A DNA stretch of 64,000 nucleotides, taken from Rhynchopus euleeides. Taxonomy: Eukaryota; Euglenozoa; Diplonemea; Diplonemida; Diplonemidae. Both the position numbers and the translations under genes were made by a program. The stretch spans positions 1,240,001-1,304,000 of the forward strand of contig OY723266.1 of assembly GCA_963210315.1 (NCBI GenBank). Reading direction: 5' to 3'. Under the pieces are notes generated by a model. The model saw only the letters and a list, made by a program, of their open reading frames with translations. It had not been told where the DNA came from and did not search any database. Positions 20,799-31,516 of this stretch are shown here, piece by piece (the stretch's first letter is position 1; the number at the start of each line of letters is the position of its first letter).

Positions 20799-23132
20799 AT
20801 GGGGTGCTTCGAAGGCATCGTGTCGATGGATGGGCGGCTGAAGGGGAAGGAGGTCAGCGACAGGCGCCTGCTGTTCATCATCGCCCTATGCGTGTTGCCC
20901 CTGGCGACCCTTGGGTTGGCCGTGACGTCTGCAGAGCGCTGGACGGGGTTGTTCTTGGTCCACCAGGCTGTGCTGATCGTCACCATGTCTGCCATCGTCC
21001 TGCAGTGCCTTTGCCGTGGTAATATCACGAAGCGCATGGTGCAGATGTATGTCGTTCTGTGGACCATCTCTATCTGCTGCGTGCAGCTGCATGACCAATC
21101 CAACGGATATACGCCCATATCGTCCCTCTTCGTGCTCGTGCTGGACCTGTCGCTGGTGATGCAACTCGGCAACCGCTTCGCCATATCCCTCATGGCATCG
21201 ATCATCCTGTGGGTTGTGATGCTGGATGCTGACGTCCAGTTCCGCTATGGGCTTGTGGACACCCCAGGGAGCTCCTCTATGGCGCAACGCCTCCGCGATC
21301 TGGAAAAAATCTGCACAACGTGCACCGAGCCGCCGTGTACAGGTTCCTTCGTTGGGACGCTCACAACAACACTAGCGGTTCTATTGGTGCTTGTGATTGA
21401 CTTCCTTGCAACGCGCGGGTTTGCCAATTCAGTTTTAGAGGATCAGGCGTCTATGGCACGCACCATCGAGACTGTGGAGGCGGCAGCACACCTGCTCGCA
21501 GGCTACGACATCGACACCGTGTCGGAGCTGCTTGCCGCTGCAGAGGGGCGTCTCCCACCTGCAATGCACGCTGCCTTGCTGCAGCTCGAAGGGAACCTGC
21601 GATCGTACCGCCCGTACCTGCCTGCCACACTGTTCGAGCTGCCGGGGGAGGAGGAGGCGCCGCACCGTGCTGCACCCGGGATGGAGGGTGGGGAGGCCAC
21701 CATCGTGTTCACAGACATCCGTGCGTCGACGTCTGTATGGGAGGCGGCACCCGATGCGATGCAGAAGGGAATTACAATACACAACGCGGTGATGCGGAAG
21801 GCTGTTGCCATGTTCGGCGGGTACGAGGTGAAGACTATCGGGGATGCCTTTATGGTTGCGTTCGAAGGGCCATGTGCGGGTGTCGACTTCGGGTTGTCGG
21901 TGCAGGAGGCACTGCTTGCTGCGGAGTGGCCTGCTACGCTGCTGGAGGTGCCGATTTGCAGGCGGACGGCGAAGTGGGGCGGACTGACGGTGCGCGTCGG
22001 TGTGAACCATGGCCCTGTAATGGCGGAGATGAACGCGCTGACGGGGCGTGTGGACTACTTCGGACATACTGTAAACGTGGCCTCGCGTCTGGAGAGCGTG
22101 TGTGTACCTGGTGCTGTGGCTGTGCCCAGTGCCTTGTGGTCGCAGGTGAGCGATGCGTGTGCGCCTGCTGTGCCCGGTGCGGAGATTGCGAAGGCGCTGA
22201 AGGGTGTGGCTGAGCTGGTGCCGATGCGGTCTGTGTGGCCTGCAGATCTGGCGGACAGGCAGCGCCGCCCGCTGGTGCGGAGTCGCCTGTCACGCCTTCC
22301 AAGCAGCATATATAACCCTGACAGCGTGTCTGGCACCGCAGAAGGCGACCATTCCCCTTTCAGGTTGGGGCACTTGGAAACAGACATACAGGAGAAGCAG
22401 GGCACTATTGGCGTGGTAAGCCTCGATGTTCAGGCGGACCTCGTCGGTGCGCGACACATCAGCAGGTCCCTGGAGGCAGTCGTGCCGCTGCTGCAGCAGA
22501 GCCATGGCACGCTCGTGTCGCTACTTGGGGAACACGTGTTCGCAGGGTGGAACCTCGTGCATAAGGTGCCGATGCATGCAGAGAATGCTGTGCACTTCGT
22601 GCGACGTACACTGCGGCTGTGGCTGGGCCACACCATCACGGTCGGGCTGGCGAGTGGAACGGTGCACCACGGGGACGTGGGGACACGTAACCAGCGCTTC
22701 ATGACGATGGCAGGTCCGACCGTGTCGACGAGCCTGCTGATATGGCGCACGGCACGCGATGCAGGGCGAAGCTTTCTGTATACACCCGGTGTGGGGGCGA
22801 AACCGCCAAGTGCACTTCTTGGGAGTGTGCTGCAGGCAAGCACGCTGCCGCCCCACAAGGCGCAAGATGCATGCGGGGCGCTGTACGAGCTGCTCGGCGG
22901 GCCTGAGTCAGAGGACTCGACGCACGGTGAGGAAGGGGAGGATGACGTGGTTGATGTGCAGGACCCCACAAAACTGTACTCCCCAGAAAAATACAAAAGA
23001 CCCTTGGGCCAGCCGTCACCACACCCGACACAGAGCGGCTCCCCCCCCAGCTTGCCATTGACCTGTCCTTCTTCAATTAATCCTGAAGCAGAGTTGCTCG
23101 CCCATGCGGGGCGCAAGGCCCTCAGGGAGTAG
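20799..23132 (+). CDS. Membrane adenylate cyclase, class III, with degenerate second domain
   Basis: This enzyme makes cAMP from ATP. The 777-aa protein, read from the ATG at 20799, has five to six hydrophobic segments between residues about 22 and 206, then a short coiled linker and a complete class III catalytic domain (about 296-480). Seen there are the metal-binding Asp in FTDIR (about 306) and in TIGDAF (about 349), the Lys just before TIGD and the Asp in VDYFG that select adenine, and the Asn/Arg pair in VNVASR. A second cyclase-like domain follows (about 530-680). It keeps SLDV but has GEH in place of the second metal site and lacks the Asn/Arg pair, so it is probably inactive and may be regulatory. 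The acidic C-terminus is low complexity. The frame is open upstream to 20592, but that stretch holds the likely splice acceptor. Confidence 0.88.
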   Translation: MGCFEGIVSMDGRLKGKEVSDRRLLFIIALCVLPLATLGLAVTSAERWTGLFLVHQAVLIVTMSAIVLQCLCRGNITKRMVQMYVVLWTISICCVQLHDQSNGYTPISSLFVLVLDLSLVMQLGNRFAISLMASIILWVVMLDADVQFRYGLVDTPGSSSMAQRLRDLEKICTTCTEPPCTGSFVGTLTTTLAVLLVLVIDFLATRGFANSVLEDQASMARTIETVEAAAHLLAGYDIDTVSELLAAAEGRLPPAMHAALLQLEGNLRSYRPYLPATLFELPGEEEAPHRAAPGMEGGEATIVFTDIRASTSVWEAAPDAMQKGITIHNAVMRKAVAMFGGYEVKTIGDAFMVAFEGPCAGVDFGLSVQEALLAAEWPATLLEVPICRRTAKWGGLTVRVGVNHGPVMAEMNALTGRVDYFGHTVNVASRLESVCVPGAVAVPSALWSQVSDACAPAVPGAEIAKALKGVAELVPMRSVWPADLADRQRRPLVRSRLSRLPSSIYNPDSVSGTAEGDHSPFRLGHLETDIQEKQGTIGVVSLDVQADLVGARHISRSLEAVVPLLQQSHGTLVSLLGEHVFAGWNLVHKVPMHAENAVHFVRRTLRLWLGHTITVGLASGTVHHGDVGTRNQRFMTMAGPTVSTSLLIWRTARDAGRSFLYTPGVGAKPPSALLGSVLQASTLPPHKAQDACGALYELLGGPESEDSTHGEEGEDDVVDVQDPTKLYSPEKYKRPLGQPSPHPTQSGSPPSLPLTCPSSINPEAELLAHAGRKALRE

Positions 23133-23833
23133 CACCCTTGCCACAATCAGAGCATGGCCCGAACTAGGAACAGTGCCACCGGGGTGGAGTCAGTTGGTGA
23201 CGAACACGTGAAGGTGCCTGCCGTGGCATCACGCCTGAAGCGGCCCGAGTGCTATCATCTACAACACAACTGCCCAGCCCGTGCGGTCCAGGCAGGACGC
23301 CAAACAGACAGAACTCATCGACACCACAATAAGCACACGACGAATCGCCTCGGAACCAGGCCTGTGCCTAAATACGGCCAAAAATTGTCAAAAACGAGAG
23401 TTTACACCCAACTTTTTCCCACCTTTTTCCTTCGGCGCTGGTCCCTTTTTTTAGTTCGTTCTCGAGTGGCTGAGTTCTGTAACCTTTGGTTATTCCGCCG
23501 TTATTTATCACTCCATGCAACTGCCAGAGGCACCATCGGAGCTGTTTTCACAGTTGCCGGACATGATGCTCCATCCATGGGCGGTGTGCCAACACGTGCG
23601 GGGTGGCCTGATTCCCCTCACTGACGTGCAGTGACTGGCTGCGAGCGGTAGCGAGGGCCCCCTGGTATTTTAGCAAGCAGTCGATGCGTTGAGAGAAGTG
23701 GGGGGGTTGGCCAAAAACCTGCAACCCGCGTTTTGCTTCTGCGCACAAGCATCAGAAAGTCTCGATCTGCGTATCGAGGTCAAGCTCTGTGCCTATGATT
23801 GTTCACGTATCTGTCATCTTTCCCTTTTACCAG

Positions 23834-24037
23834 TTACGAGCGACGAAGCGTAGCGAAGTCGCGAAGTAGCGAAAGGAAACCGTACGACTGAAGCTTTATA
23901 CGGATTCCACCGTCATGCCACTTCACAGGGGCTTCCACAGCCTCTGACACAGGTGTGCGCTCAACGAAACCAGCCCGATCTGCCTTTGCAGTTGCTGGGC
24001 AGGGTAGTTCTCTTATTATAGCGAAGTGATTACGATT
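23834..24037 (+). repeat. TTACGAGCGACG module, copy 1
   Basis: It starts TTACGAGCGACGAAGCG, continues through CGTACGACTGAAGCTTTATA and a TGCCACTTCACAGGGGCTTCC block, and ends with TTATAGCGAAGTGATTACG and a T run. Related copies lie at 41650, 45277 and 45994. Confidence 0.8.
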
Positions 24038-24084
24038 TTTGTGTTTTGTTAGTTCGGCGTAGCCAACTGGGGGAACTTTCTGTG

Positions 24085-24245
24085 TTGGCTGGATCGTGCG
24101 GCCCCACCCACACCACTTCAGACCGGGGAGTGGTGCACACAAAGAGTGGGGTCTGCGTTCCAACAAAACAACTTTCAGTAGCAATTGGTTTGTTGTCTCG
24201 TTTGCTGCCACTTTACGATCCAGCGGGAACACATATAGTTTTCAT
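24085..24245. repeat. Dispersed repeat shared with 56895 and 63155
   Basis: The part GGTCTGCGTTCCAACAA matches the region near 63205, and AATTGGTTTGTT plus CACTT(C/T)ACGATCC(A/G)GCGGG matches 56903-56946. The three places share pieces of one longer repeat. Confidence 0.6.
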
Positions 24246-24864
24246 TCACCATCCCGCAGCGTGCCCCGTGCAGGGTTCTCGTGTGGTGTCAGCGTTCGCC
24301 GAGAATAGAGATCGGTTGGATATTGGAGGCAGTCTTGTTTCTCTATTGCAGTACCCCATTTGCTTCGCACCACACCGTCGCGGCGTTGGCCCACTCGCTT
24401 GCTTCTTTACCAAGGGGCAGGTCAAGGGCCTGTATGGCGCTGTTTCTTCCCGCAGTGCGGGCGGATTACCGTGCGGCGACAGGGTGCACCTCTTTAAGAG
24501 CCGAAAAGTTGAGACGCCGTTGCTTTCCGGCAACAGTCCTGTGCGTGTGTCGGCCTCCTGCCCCACTGTGCTCATCAGGGCGCAGGGCAGCGTGTTTTTT
24601 CATGGATTTCTGTGCGTTGAAACACCCTGCCCCTGCCCCACCTCCGTTTCTGGCGGAGAGGAAAGTTTTGCAACACAGCGCGGCACGATGCAACAACCAC
24701 CCACAGACCCCTCTCCCACAAATCAATCGCAAGCCACCGCCCCCAGAGGTTGATTGTCTCCCTCCGTGCTTTGCTGTTCTCTATTTTGCTGCACCCACCC
24801 CACCCACCACCCCACCCCACAGGCCAGGGGCAGCCCTGTCTGCCAGCCCTTTCCCTTGTGGGAG

Positions 24865-27318
24865 ATGCCTTCGCGGAAGAGGCAGCGTGAGGACCCCAAT
24901 GCGGCAGCCAACCTGCTGGATGCGCTGCAGAAGCTGCGCAAAGCGGTCGACATCGAGGGTCTGACGGAGAAGATGCAGCAGAAGGCCGGGCACGCCACGC
25001 AGATCTCTGCCGGCACCTTCACGGAGTGCATCGCCGAGGTCCTGCCTGCGGAGGGCACCACCTTTGAGGACAATCTCTCGCAGCTCATCTACAGCAGGGC
25101 ACAGCGTGCCACGCGCAGCGCTGGCAGAGACGGGCCGAGCGGCGCTGCCCTCACGGAGATCATCTGGCTCCTGAAGCACCACGGCGTGGAGAAGACAGTC
25201 ACCTCGCGCACCGAGAGCCGCTCCGGGCTGCAGAAGGACACCGCCGCATCGCGTGCCTTCGAACGCTACTACCAGGCACAGAAGATTATGCCGGAGGGAG
25301 AGTGGGGGGAGTTCATGGCGTGCATCCGCACCCCGCTCCCCATGACCCTGCGCATGGTCCCCACACGCCCCTACTCGGGGTACGTCCAGTCGGAGCTGCG
25401 CGACCTTATGGAGAGGTGTGCCTCCAGCGGGGTCGAGCTGCAGTCGCTCCCCTGGTGCCAGCATGGGTGGGAGGGCGATCGGGCCGGCGTGATCCGTGCC
25501 GTGTCGAGCCCCCACACATCCTACCACAGCGACGCGCCGCACTGCAAGGAGATGCAGGACTGGTGCCGCCAGCAGAACGCCCTGGGGACCGGGCAGTTCC
25601 AGGAGACGGTCTCCATGATCCCACCCATCCTCCTCGACCCGGAGCCACACCACCTCGTCCTCGATATGTGCTCTGCGCCTGGGTCGAAGCTGCTGCAGGC
25701 TGCGGACATCATGAATGAGAAGGCCGAGGCACGGGGCATCCCTGTGTCGGGCGGCATCCTTAGCAACGAGATTGACAGGAAGAAGGCGGTGCAGGTGCTC
25801 CCCGCGCGGCTGAAGCGGGTGCATGCGAAGAGCATCGTTGTCCTCACCAGCGACGCACGCCTGTTCCCCCCGATGTACCAATGCACGAAGGAGGAGCCGG
25901 CAGAGGGTGCCTCCCCGGATGACCCACGCCCTGCGAGCTTCTCACGCATCCTCTTCGACAGGATCATCGCCGACGTGCCCTGCAGCGGGGACGGCACCGG
26001 CAGGAAGGATAAGAGCGTGTGGGAGACATGGGCCACAAGCTACTCCCTGTCGCTCCACCCGAAGCAGCTCGCCATCCTCATCAGGGGCATTGAAAACCTC
26101 CGCCCGGGCGGGCGGATCGTCTACTCGACGTGCAGCCTCAACCCTCTGGAGAATGAGGCTGTTGTGCACGCCGCGCTGGCGGCGAAGCCGGGCCAGGTGG
26201 CCCTCGTGGATCCCCCTTCTGAGGGTGCCTTTGCCAGCTTCAAGTGGACGAAGGGTCTCACGACGTGGGGTGTGCCGACGTCTGACGGAGAGCTGCTGTA
26301 CGCACCGCCCGAGGGGCTGGGGCCCACGGAGATGCGGGAGAGGCACGGCTGGACGGCGTCGATGTTCCCCCCGGCTGCGGGGGCCGCGTCGCCCAACCCG
26401 CAGGACCTGCAGAGGTGTGTGAGGGTGCATCCCCACAGCAACAACACCGGGGGGTTTTTTGTCGCCGTGATCGAGAGGGTGGCGGAGGACCCGAAGGTTG
26501 CGGAGGAGCAGGAGGCTGTCACGCTCTCCAGCAAGCGCATCGCTGAGTCGCGCACCGTGGTGCCCCCGGAGGGCGAGACGGATGAGGAGAAGCTGGCGCG
26601 GAGGCGTGAGATGCGCGAGCACAAGAGGCACGTCTTGGGAGGGATCTGGGGTGCACGGTATTACTACCACCTGTCCTCCCAGCAGGATGACTCGTGGCTG
26701 GAGATGGCGCCTCACTACGGCCTGAAGGATGACACCCTCGAGAGGAAGACGCTTCTCGTGCAGCTCGACGAGCATGACAAGTCGAAGAAGCGGAAGGTTT
26801 TTGTGGCAACCCCAGGTGCCCTGAAGCTCCTCCAGGCGCTCATCCCCTGCACGCAGACTAACAATGTGCGTCTTGCGGCAGTCGGGTCCCGGTTTGTCAC
26901 CTACATCCGCGGGAAGTATCTCGAGGGCAAGACGAAGTGCTTCTACCGCACGGCATTCGAAGGGTCGGACGACATGGCGGAGGTGTGCACCTCGAAGAAG
27001 GTGACCCTTCCGGTGCACCGCTGCATGCAGTTCCTCGAGAACAAGTCGCTTTCCACGACTGAGATGAAGAAGTGGCCCGACGCGGGGCGCATCACAGGCA
27101 TCGACATCCACTCCGAAGCCTACTGGATGGGGCCCTGCCTCTTCGGGATCAGCCCTTCCGACATCTCCTCACCCGAGTGGATCGCGCGCTACGGCAAGTG
27201 GGACACAATCTGGTTCCCTGCCATCATCGTCGGCTCCAAGGTGGAACTTGCCGTTGAGGACCACGAACGCGTCGGGCTGCTGACTCTGATGAAGCGCATC
27301 TTCCCCGTGGCAGAGTGA
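24865..27318 (+). CDS. NSUN2: tRNA (cytosine-5-)-methyltransferase NSUN2/Trm4
   Basis: The enzyme transfers a methyl group from S-adenosylmethionine to C5 of cytosines in tRNA. The 817-aa protein starts with a basic MPSRKRQRED tail. The N-terminal region carries the NSUN2-type block FERYYQAQKIMPEGEWGEFM (residues about 132-151). The SAM-binding loop LDMCSAPGSK is at about 266. The two catalytic-motif cysteines are in DVPCSGDGT (Cys about 373) and YSTCSLNP (Cys about 423). The C-terminal third (about 560-817) fits the extended NSUN2 family and separates it from shorter RsmB/NSUN members. It is uninterrupted. The frame is open further upstream, but the likely trans-splice AG at 24821-24822 favours the ATG at 24865. 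Confidence 0.92.
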   Translation: MPSRKRQREDPNAAANLLDALQKLRKAVDIEGLTEKMQQKAGHATQISAGTFTECIAEVLPAEGTTFEDNLSQLIYSRAQRATRSAGRDGPSGAALTEIIWLLKHHGVEKTVTSRTESRSGLQKDTAASRAFERYYQAQKIMPEGEWGEFMACIRTPLPMTLRMVPTRPYSGYVQSELRDLMERCASSGVELQSLPWCQHGWEGDRAGVIRAVSSPHTSYHSDAPHCKEMQDWCRQQNALGTGQFQETVSMIPPILLDPEPHHLVLDMCSAPGSKLLQAADIMNEKAEARGIPVSGGILSNEIDRKKAVQVLPARLKRVHAKSIVVLTSDARLFPPMYQCTKEEPAEGASPDDPRPASFSRILFDRIIADVPCSGDGTGRKDKSVWETWATSYSLSLHPKQLAILIRGIENLRPGGRIVYSTCSLNPLENEAVVHAALAAKPGQVALVDPPSEGAFASFKWTKGLTTWGVPTSDGELLYAPPEGLGPTEMRERHGWTASMFPPAAGAASPNPQDLQRCVRVHPHSNNTGGFFVAVIERVAEDPKVAEEQEAVTLSSKRIAESRTVVPPEGETDEEKLARRREMREHKRHVLGGIWGARYYYHLSSQQDDSWLEMAPHYGLKDDTLERKTLLVQLDEHDKSKKRKVFVATPGALKLLQALIPCTQTNNVRLAAVGSRFVTYIRGKYLEGKTKCFYRTAFEGSDDMAEVCTSKKVTLPVHRCMQFLENKSLSTTEMKKWPDAGRITGIDIHSEAYWMGPCLFGISPSDISSPEWIARYGKWDTIWFPAIIVGSKVELAVEDHERVGLLTLMKRIFPVAE

Positions 27319-28016
27319 GTTGTGAGTTAGTTGATGCGGTGGGGCAGGGGGATGCCTCAGGGGCTGCGTATTTGCTGTGTGGGTGTGTTTCGAAGGCGTG
27401 GTTATTTCGGAGTTGTCAGGAAGGGGGGGGGGGAGCGGGTGGTGTGTGGGGGGGGAGGGAAGACTGCCGGGGTGTCCTACTTTGTATGATAGGATTCCTG
27501 GGTTTTTTTTTCTGTACCCCGCTGCCCTGTGGGGGGGGAAGGGGGGGGGGAAAGGCATCGTTTTGTGCAGATGAGGAAGATACATCAACAAATCTCTTTT
27601 CTGGAGGGGGTTGTTTGTTTTGGGGGTGTGCGTGGTTTGCTTGGTGTGTCGCTAAAAACATCCTACCCTTGCCGAGCGCAGCACCGCATGCCACGCCGCC
27701 AGAGGGGTGAGTGTGTGTGGGGAGGGGGGTAGGGGGTGGACAAAAAAGCAGTCAGGTCCGCCCAAACCGCACTGCCCTTCCCCGAGGGTAGGGCGTGCGA
27801 GGGATCATCAGAGTTTATTTTTTGCATGTGCCGGAGTACCCCTCCCCAACCACCACCACCGCCCATCTGTGAGAGCATCCAGAGATGGCCACCCCGACCC
27901 CCCAAGGCTGCAGCAAAATCAGGTGGTCCCCTCTCCCCCCTCCCCCGCGCACAGCACCACACCGCACCACACACACACACACTCCAGGCCTGGGCTGTCT
28001 GAGGTATTTCCTTACG
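27319..28016. other. G-rich spacer
   Basis: No gene was recognised. G runs are seen near 27423, 27530 and 27542. A CACTCCAG acceptor-like site at 27981-27988 precedes the EF-hand gene by 28 nt. Confidence 0.4.
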
Positions 28017-30084
28017 ATGGGGAACACAATGCCCAAGAGGCTTGATATGCGGACGGTGGGGCACCTGAAGCAAGGCACACACCTCGATGCGCACCAGCTC
28101 CGGAGGCTTCACAAGCAGTTCCGGGAGCTGAGCGGCGGGTCTTACACAATCACCAAGGAGCAGTTCTATGACGGGCTGAAGAAGTCTGGGGTGTACAGCA
28201 ACGATGAGACGGATACAGGCAAGGTGCACGCTCGGGATTGGAAGTTTGTGGAGAGCTTCTTCGACGCCCTTGACAGGGACAACCAGGGTGTCATCAACTT
28301 CCGTGAGTTCTGCTCCGGCATCGCCGTGTTTGTGACGGGGAACCTGCAGGACTCCCTGCAGGTCATCTTCGAGATGTACAACCTGGCAGGGGACGACAAG
28401 ATTACGGAGGAGGAGATGTGCCAGGCGGTTGTCTCCATGTCCTCCGTCCTCCAGCTCGACCACTTCGCCCCCGGTGAGGATGACCACGACTGGCTGCACG
28501 ACGGGGCTGCCGTGAAGGAGTGGGTGCATGAGGTTGTTGCTGACGCGGATGTCTCAAAGACAGGCTCCCTCACCTTCGAGGAGTTCTACTTCGCCGTGCA
28601 GAAGCACCCGCTTCTCAAGGTGTGTGCCAAGAGGTGGGTGGTGGGTGGGGTGTCTTTTATCAGCTTGCGCTGGGGTGGCATTTTTCGATTCCAGAATACA
28701 GCTGGAGTCGTGCAGGATCATTCGTGAAGAAATACGAAAGGTAAACGAGAAAAGGTTTTTCGCTGATCGCACGCTGGCCTGGGAGGGGGGGGGGGGATCA
28801 CACACCCGTCGCGCCGATCCAGCACCACGCACCGCCCGATGGTATTCCGCCCGAGCTCGACCAGAGCTCGGTCGGCGACGCTTCCGCTCGGGCCGACCGC
28901 GGCGATCGTGTGGAGAATCCGCTTATGTGCGGCGGCTTTGTGCCCCCGCTTCCGCCCTCAGGCGCGCGCCCAGCGGAGGACGCCGCGCGCCCCCTGCCCG
29001 GGCGGCGGACGGCGCGAGACGGGCGAGGACCGGAGTGCCGTGCGTTCCCTGCCCTTTGCGGCGGACGGCGCGGGCCTTCCTGTTTCGCGTTCCCTGCACA
29101 CAGCAGATGGCGCACAGCTGGCAGGGGTACCACGCGTTTCCCGCCCCTCTGCGGCGGATGGCGCGGGACTTCCCGATGCGCGTTACCTGCACACAGCAGA
29201 TGGCACACGGCTGGCAGGGGGCGCCACGCGTTTCCCGCCCTTCACGGCGGTTGGCGCGGGACCTCCTGTTTCGCGTTCCCGACACGCAGCGACTGACACC
29301 CGGATGACCAGGGATGGGACCACGCGTTCCCTGCCTTCTGCGGCGCGGGTCCCCTGCACAGCTCTACGCGCGACACCTGCCCACTGCGGACGGCGGGCAA
29401 ATATCGCGTGGACGTCCGTCATGATGCCTGGCCGGAGATCGTCCGGCACGGTCCCCCAGGTCGCGGGTCCAGCGGGTCCCGCCCGCAAAAGGGGCAGCAG
29501 ACGAGCTGTCGGTGCTCGAGTCCGCGGATCGGGATCGCGCCAATCCACCCGCTGGTAGTCGCCGTCGGCGAACCCCGCAGGGAACGCTGGGCCTCCAACC
29601 CCTCCAGGTGCTTCATCAACCGGCGGTATTCGTCCCGAGTCGCAGGTACCGTATCGTCTTGCCGTCGTCAGACGGGGTCGTTTCCTGTTGCTGATTCTGT
29701 GGGGTGCTAGTGGAGGGGGACGTCACCTTCTTCTTGTCCTTGGCCATTTTTCGATTTGTGTGTGATTTTTCGTTGATCGCACGACACACACACATAAATT
29801 TTTGCCTGCGGAAGTGTTGGTGTGTGATTGGCAGGCGTATAAGACTGTGTGTGACGGCAAGCACCTAGCACTTCCCCTATCGCTGCATTTCCGCCTGACA
29901 AGGTACCTTGTTGGGAGGGGGGAAAAAATAGAACTTGGCGTTGTTTGTGCGCCAAAACCGGGCCACCACCCTCCCTTTATCCCCTGCACAGGAGATGGCC
30001 AGCGTGTTTGTGACTGATGTGTGCAAAGACTTCTTCCACCTGGAGAAGCGCCACCACCACCACCACGCGACTGAGGAGAAGTAG
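28017..30084 (+). CDS. EF-hand calcium-binding protein, N-myristoylation-type start (two exons)
   Basis: I read exon 1 as 28017-28619 and exon 2 as 29992-30084, with a phase-0 intron of 1,372 bp (GTGTGT / GCACAG). The joined product is 231 aa. It begins MGNT, a possible myristoylation signal. Three EF-hand-like regions are visible: a canonical loop DRDNQGVINFRE, a degenerate one around NLAGDDKITEEE, and a canonical loop DADVSKTGSLTFEE. Exon 2 adds EMASVFVTDVCKDFF, a helix with His repeats, and a stop. The family resembles neuronal-calcium-sensor or calaxin-like proteins, which bind membranes or axonemes in a calcium-dependent way; the exact partner cannot be told. Without splicing, exon 1 would read on to 28727 in unrelated residues. 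The intron carries a GC-rich tandem repeat. Confidence 0.78.
29042..29400. repeat. GC-rich tandem repeat in the EF-hand intron, about 94-bp unit
   Basis: Units start at GCGTT(T/C)CC at 29042, 29134, 29228 and 29324 (periods 92, 94 and 96 bp). Each has CGGCGG(A/T)(C/T)GGCGCGGG and the first two share GCACACAGCAGATGGC. The block is much richer in GC than its surroundings, and open frames on both strands follow the repetition. On the minus strand at 29747 a frame starts MAKDKKKVTSPS and stops after 43 codons. The whole stretch may be an insertion into the intron. Confidence 0.75.
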
Positions 30085-31516
30085 CGCGGGAAGTGCTGAG
30101 CCACACACCACAGAGCAGGAGCAGGAAACCAAGACAGAACCCTACGCGCGGCACCCCTGCCGCCTGTAGCTGCCTCTAGCCTCTGCCGGCCTTGCCCCCT
30201 CCTCGGGATCCAAATTGCAAACCGCACAGCTCAGGGAAGGGCCCACCCATTCGGTGCCCTGGCAATGGACACACCCTCCCCCTTCAAGCTTTACAATGCA
30301 TGGGGTTGGGCTGGGGGCATCGATTGGGTGGTCGACTGCCCCCCTTCCCTACCCCTCCTGCCTGCCTGCCTGCCCCACACCTGTGTACCTATCCCTTGCC
30401 TTCACCGCAGCCTCGCCTGCCTTCTTAGTCTTTTTATATGTAGTGTTTTTCCTTGCCTTGCTCGATGATTCCGACCATTTCCCCCCCACTCCTCCCTGTT
30501 GCCGCAAGCCCCAGGATGCAGGCTGAGGGACAGGGGGGGCGATGTCAGAGCGGGGGGAGGCCTGGAGGAGTTTCGGTGGGTTGGGAGGGGGGGGGCGTGT
30601 GTGTTGCCTCCCAATCTATGTGCAGAATTCACGCTGTCTCTGGCCTGGGTTGTGGCACCTTTTTTTTTGCGGTTGCGAAAAAAGAAACAAAATGGTGGAA
30701 AAAAAAGTTGCGAAGGATATTTCGCGCCTTCTCACGGGAGAAGGCGTGTTTCCGAGTGTCTCGTCGCAGGGGTGGCCTGTGCGATATGTGTCTGTGGGCA
30801 TGCAGCTCGACGGCTGGGGGGGGGGGGGGGTAGGGAGGGTGGGGAAAGTGCTGCTATACTCCACCCTCACCCCCCCCCCCCTAGCTCTCGATGCCAAGAT
30901 CTGACTCTCCCTGTGTCTGATTGCCGCCCACACTAGTCGCAGGAAAACGAGGCCTCGATGCACTGTTGTACCCTACCCTGCGTACACTGTCTTGTGTGCA
31001 CAACACCTCACGGCATCATTGTATACACCACTGTCCGGTCCCCTCGTGTGTCAGGCCGGAAAGAGGTGCCTCGGCGAGCTCCTGTGGTTTTGGGTGGCGA
31101 TGTTGTATTTTTAGTCCCAAGTTTGGCGCGCAAACAGCGTCCTGTCTTTTTTAGTCCCTCGCATTGTCGATGCGAGTAACCTGAAACGTTGTGTGGTTCA
31201 GAAGTCTACACTTTGGAGGGGTGAGCGGGGAGTTGTCAAGGGTTGACAGAGCTGCCAGAGGTCTGGTGGAAGGCAGCGCCTGTTGCTGCGATGCCTGAGG
31301 GTGGCCCTGCCCCTGCAGAAGAAGGAGGGGAGAGGCCCGCCCGTCACCCCACGTATCCCTTGCCCCCTCGCCCCCGTTGGTCATGTGTAGATTGTGGGTG
31401 TGGGCGTAGATGCGGGTGGCGGTTTTGATTTGCCTTGCTGCGTGCGTGCCTGTTGCCACACCACTGCAGGTGGAGGGGGGGAGCGGGGGGAGGCCCTCGG
31501 GTAGGCAGGCGGCACC
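30085..31516. other. Spacer without recognised gene
   Basis: Overlapping low-complexity frames only. ACTGCAG at 31463-31469 is an acceptor-like site 47 nt before the next ATG. Confidence 0.4.

Larger units (their letters stand above)
23133..24864. other. Repeat-bearing spacer upstream of NSUN2
   Basis: It contains a lone MITE-like end (23648-23662), the TTACGAGCGACG repeat module (23834-24037) and a second dispersed repeat (24085-24245). A polypyrimidine stretch ending in CCCCACAG at 24815-24822 lies 42 nt before the NSUN2 ATG. No gene was recognised; the 235-codon frame at 24046 overlaps the repeats. Confidence 0.5.

Noticed and set aside
28839..29558. 239-codon plus-strand frame in the EF-hand intron
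   Set aside because: It follows a GC-rich tandem repeat and is open in several registers on both strands.
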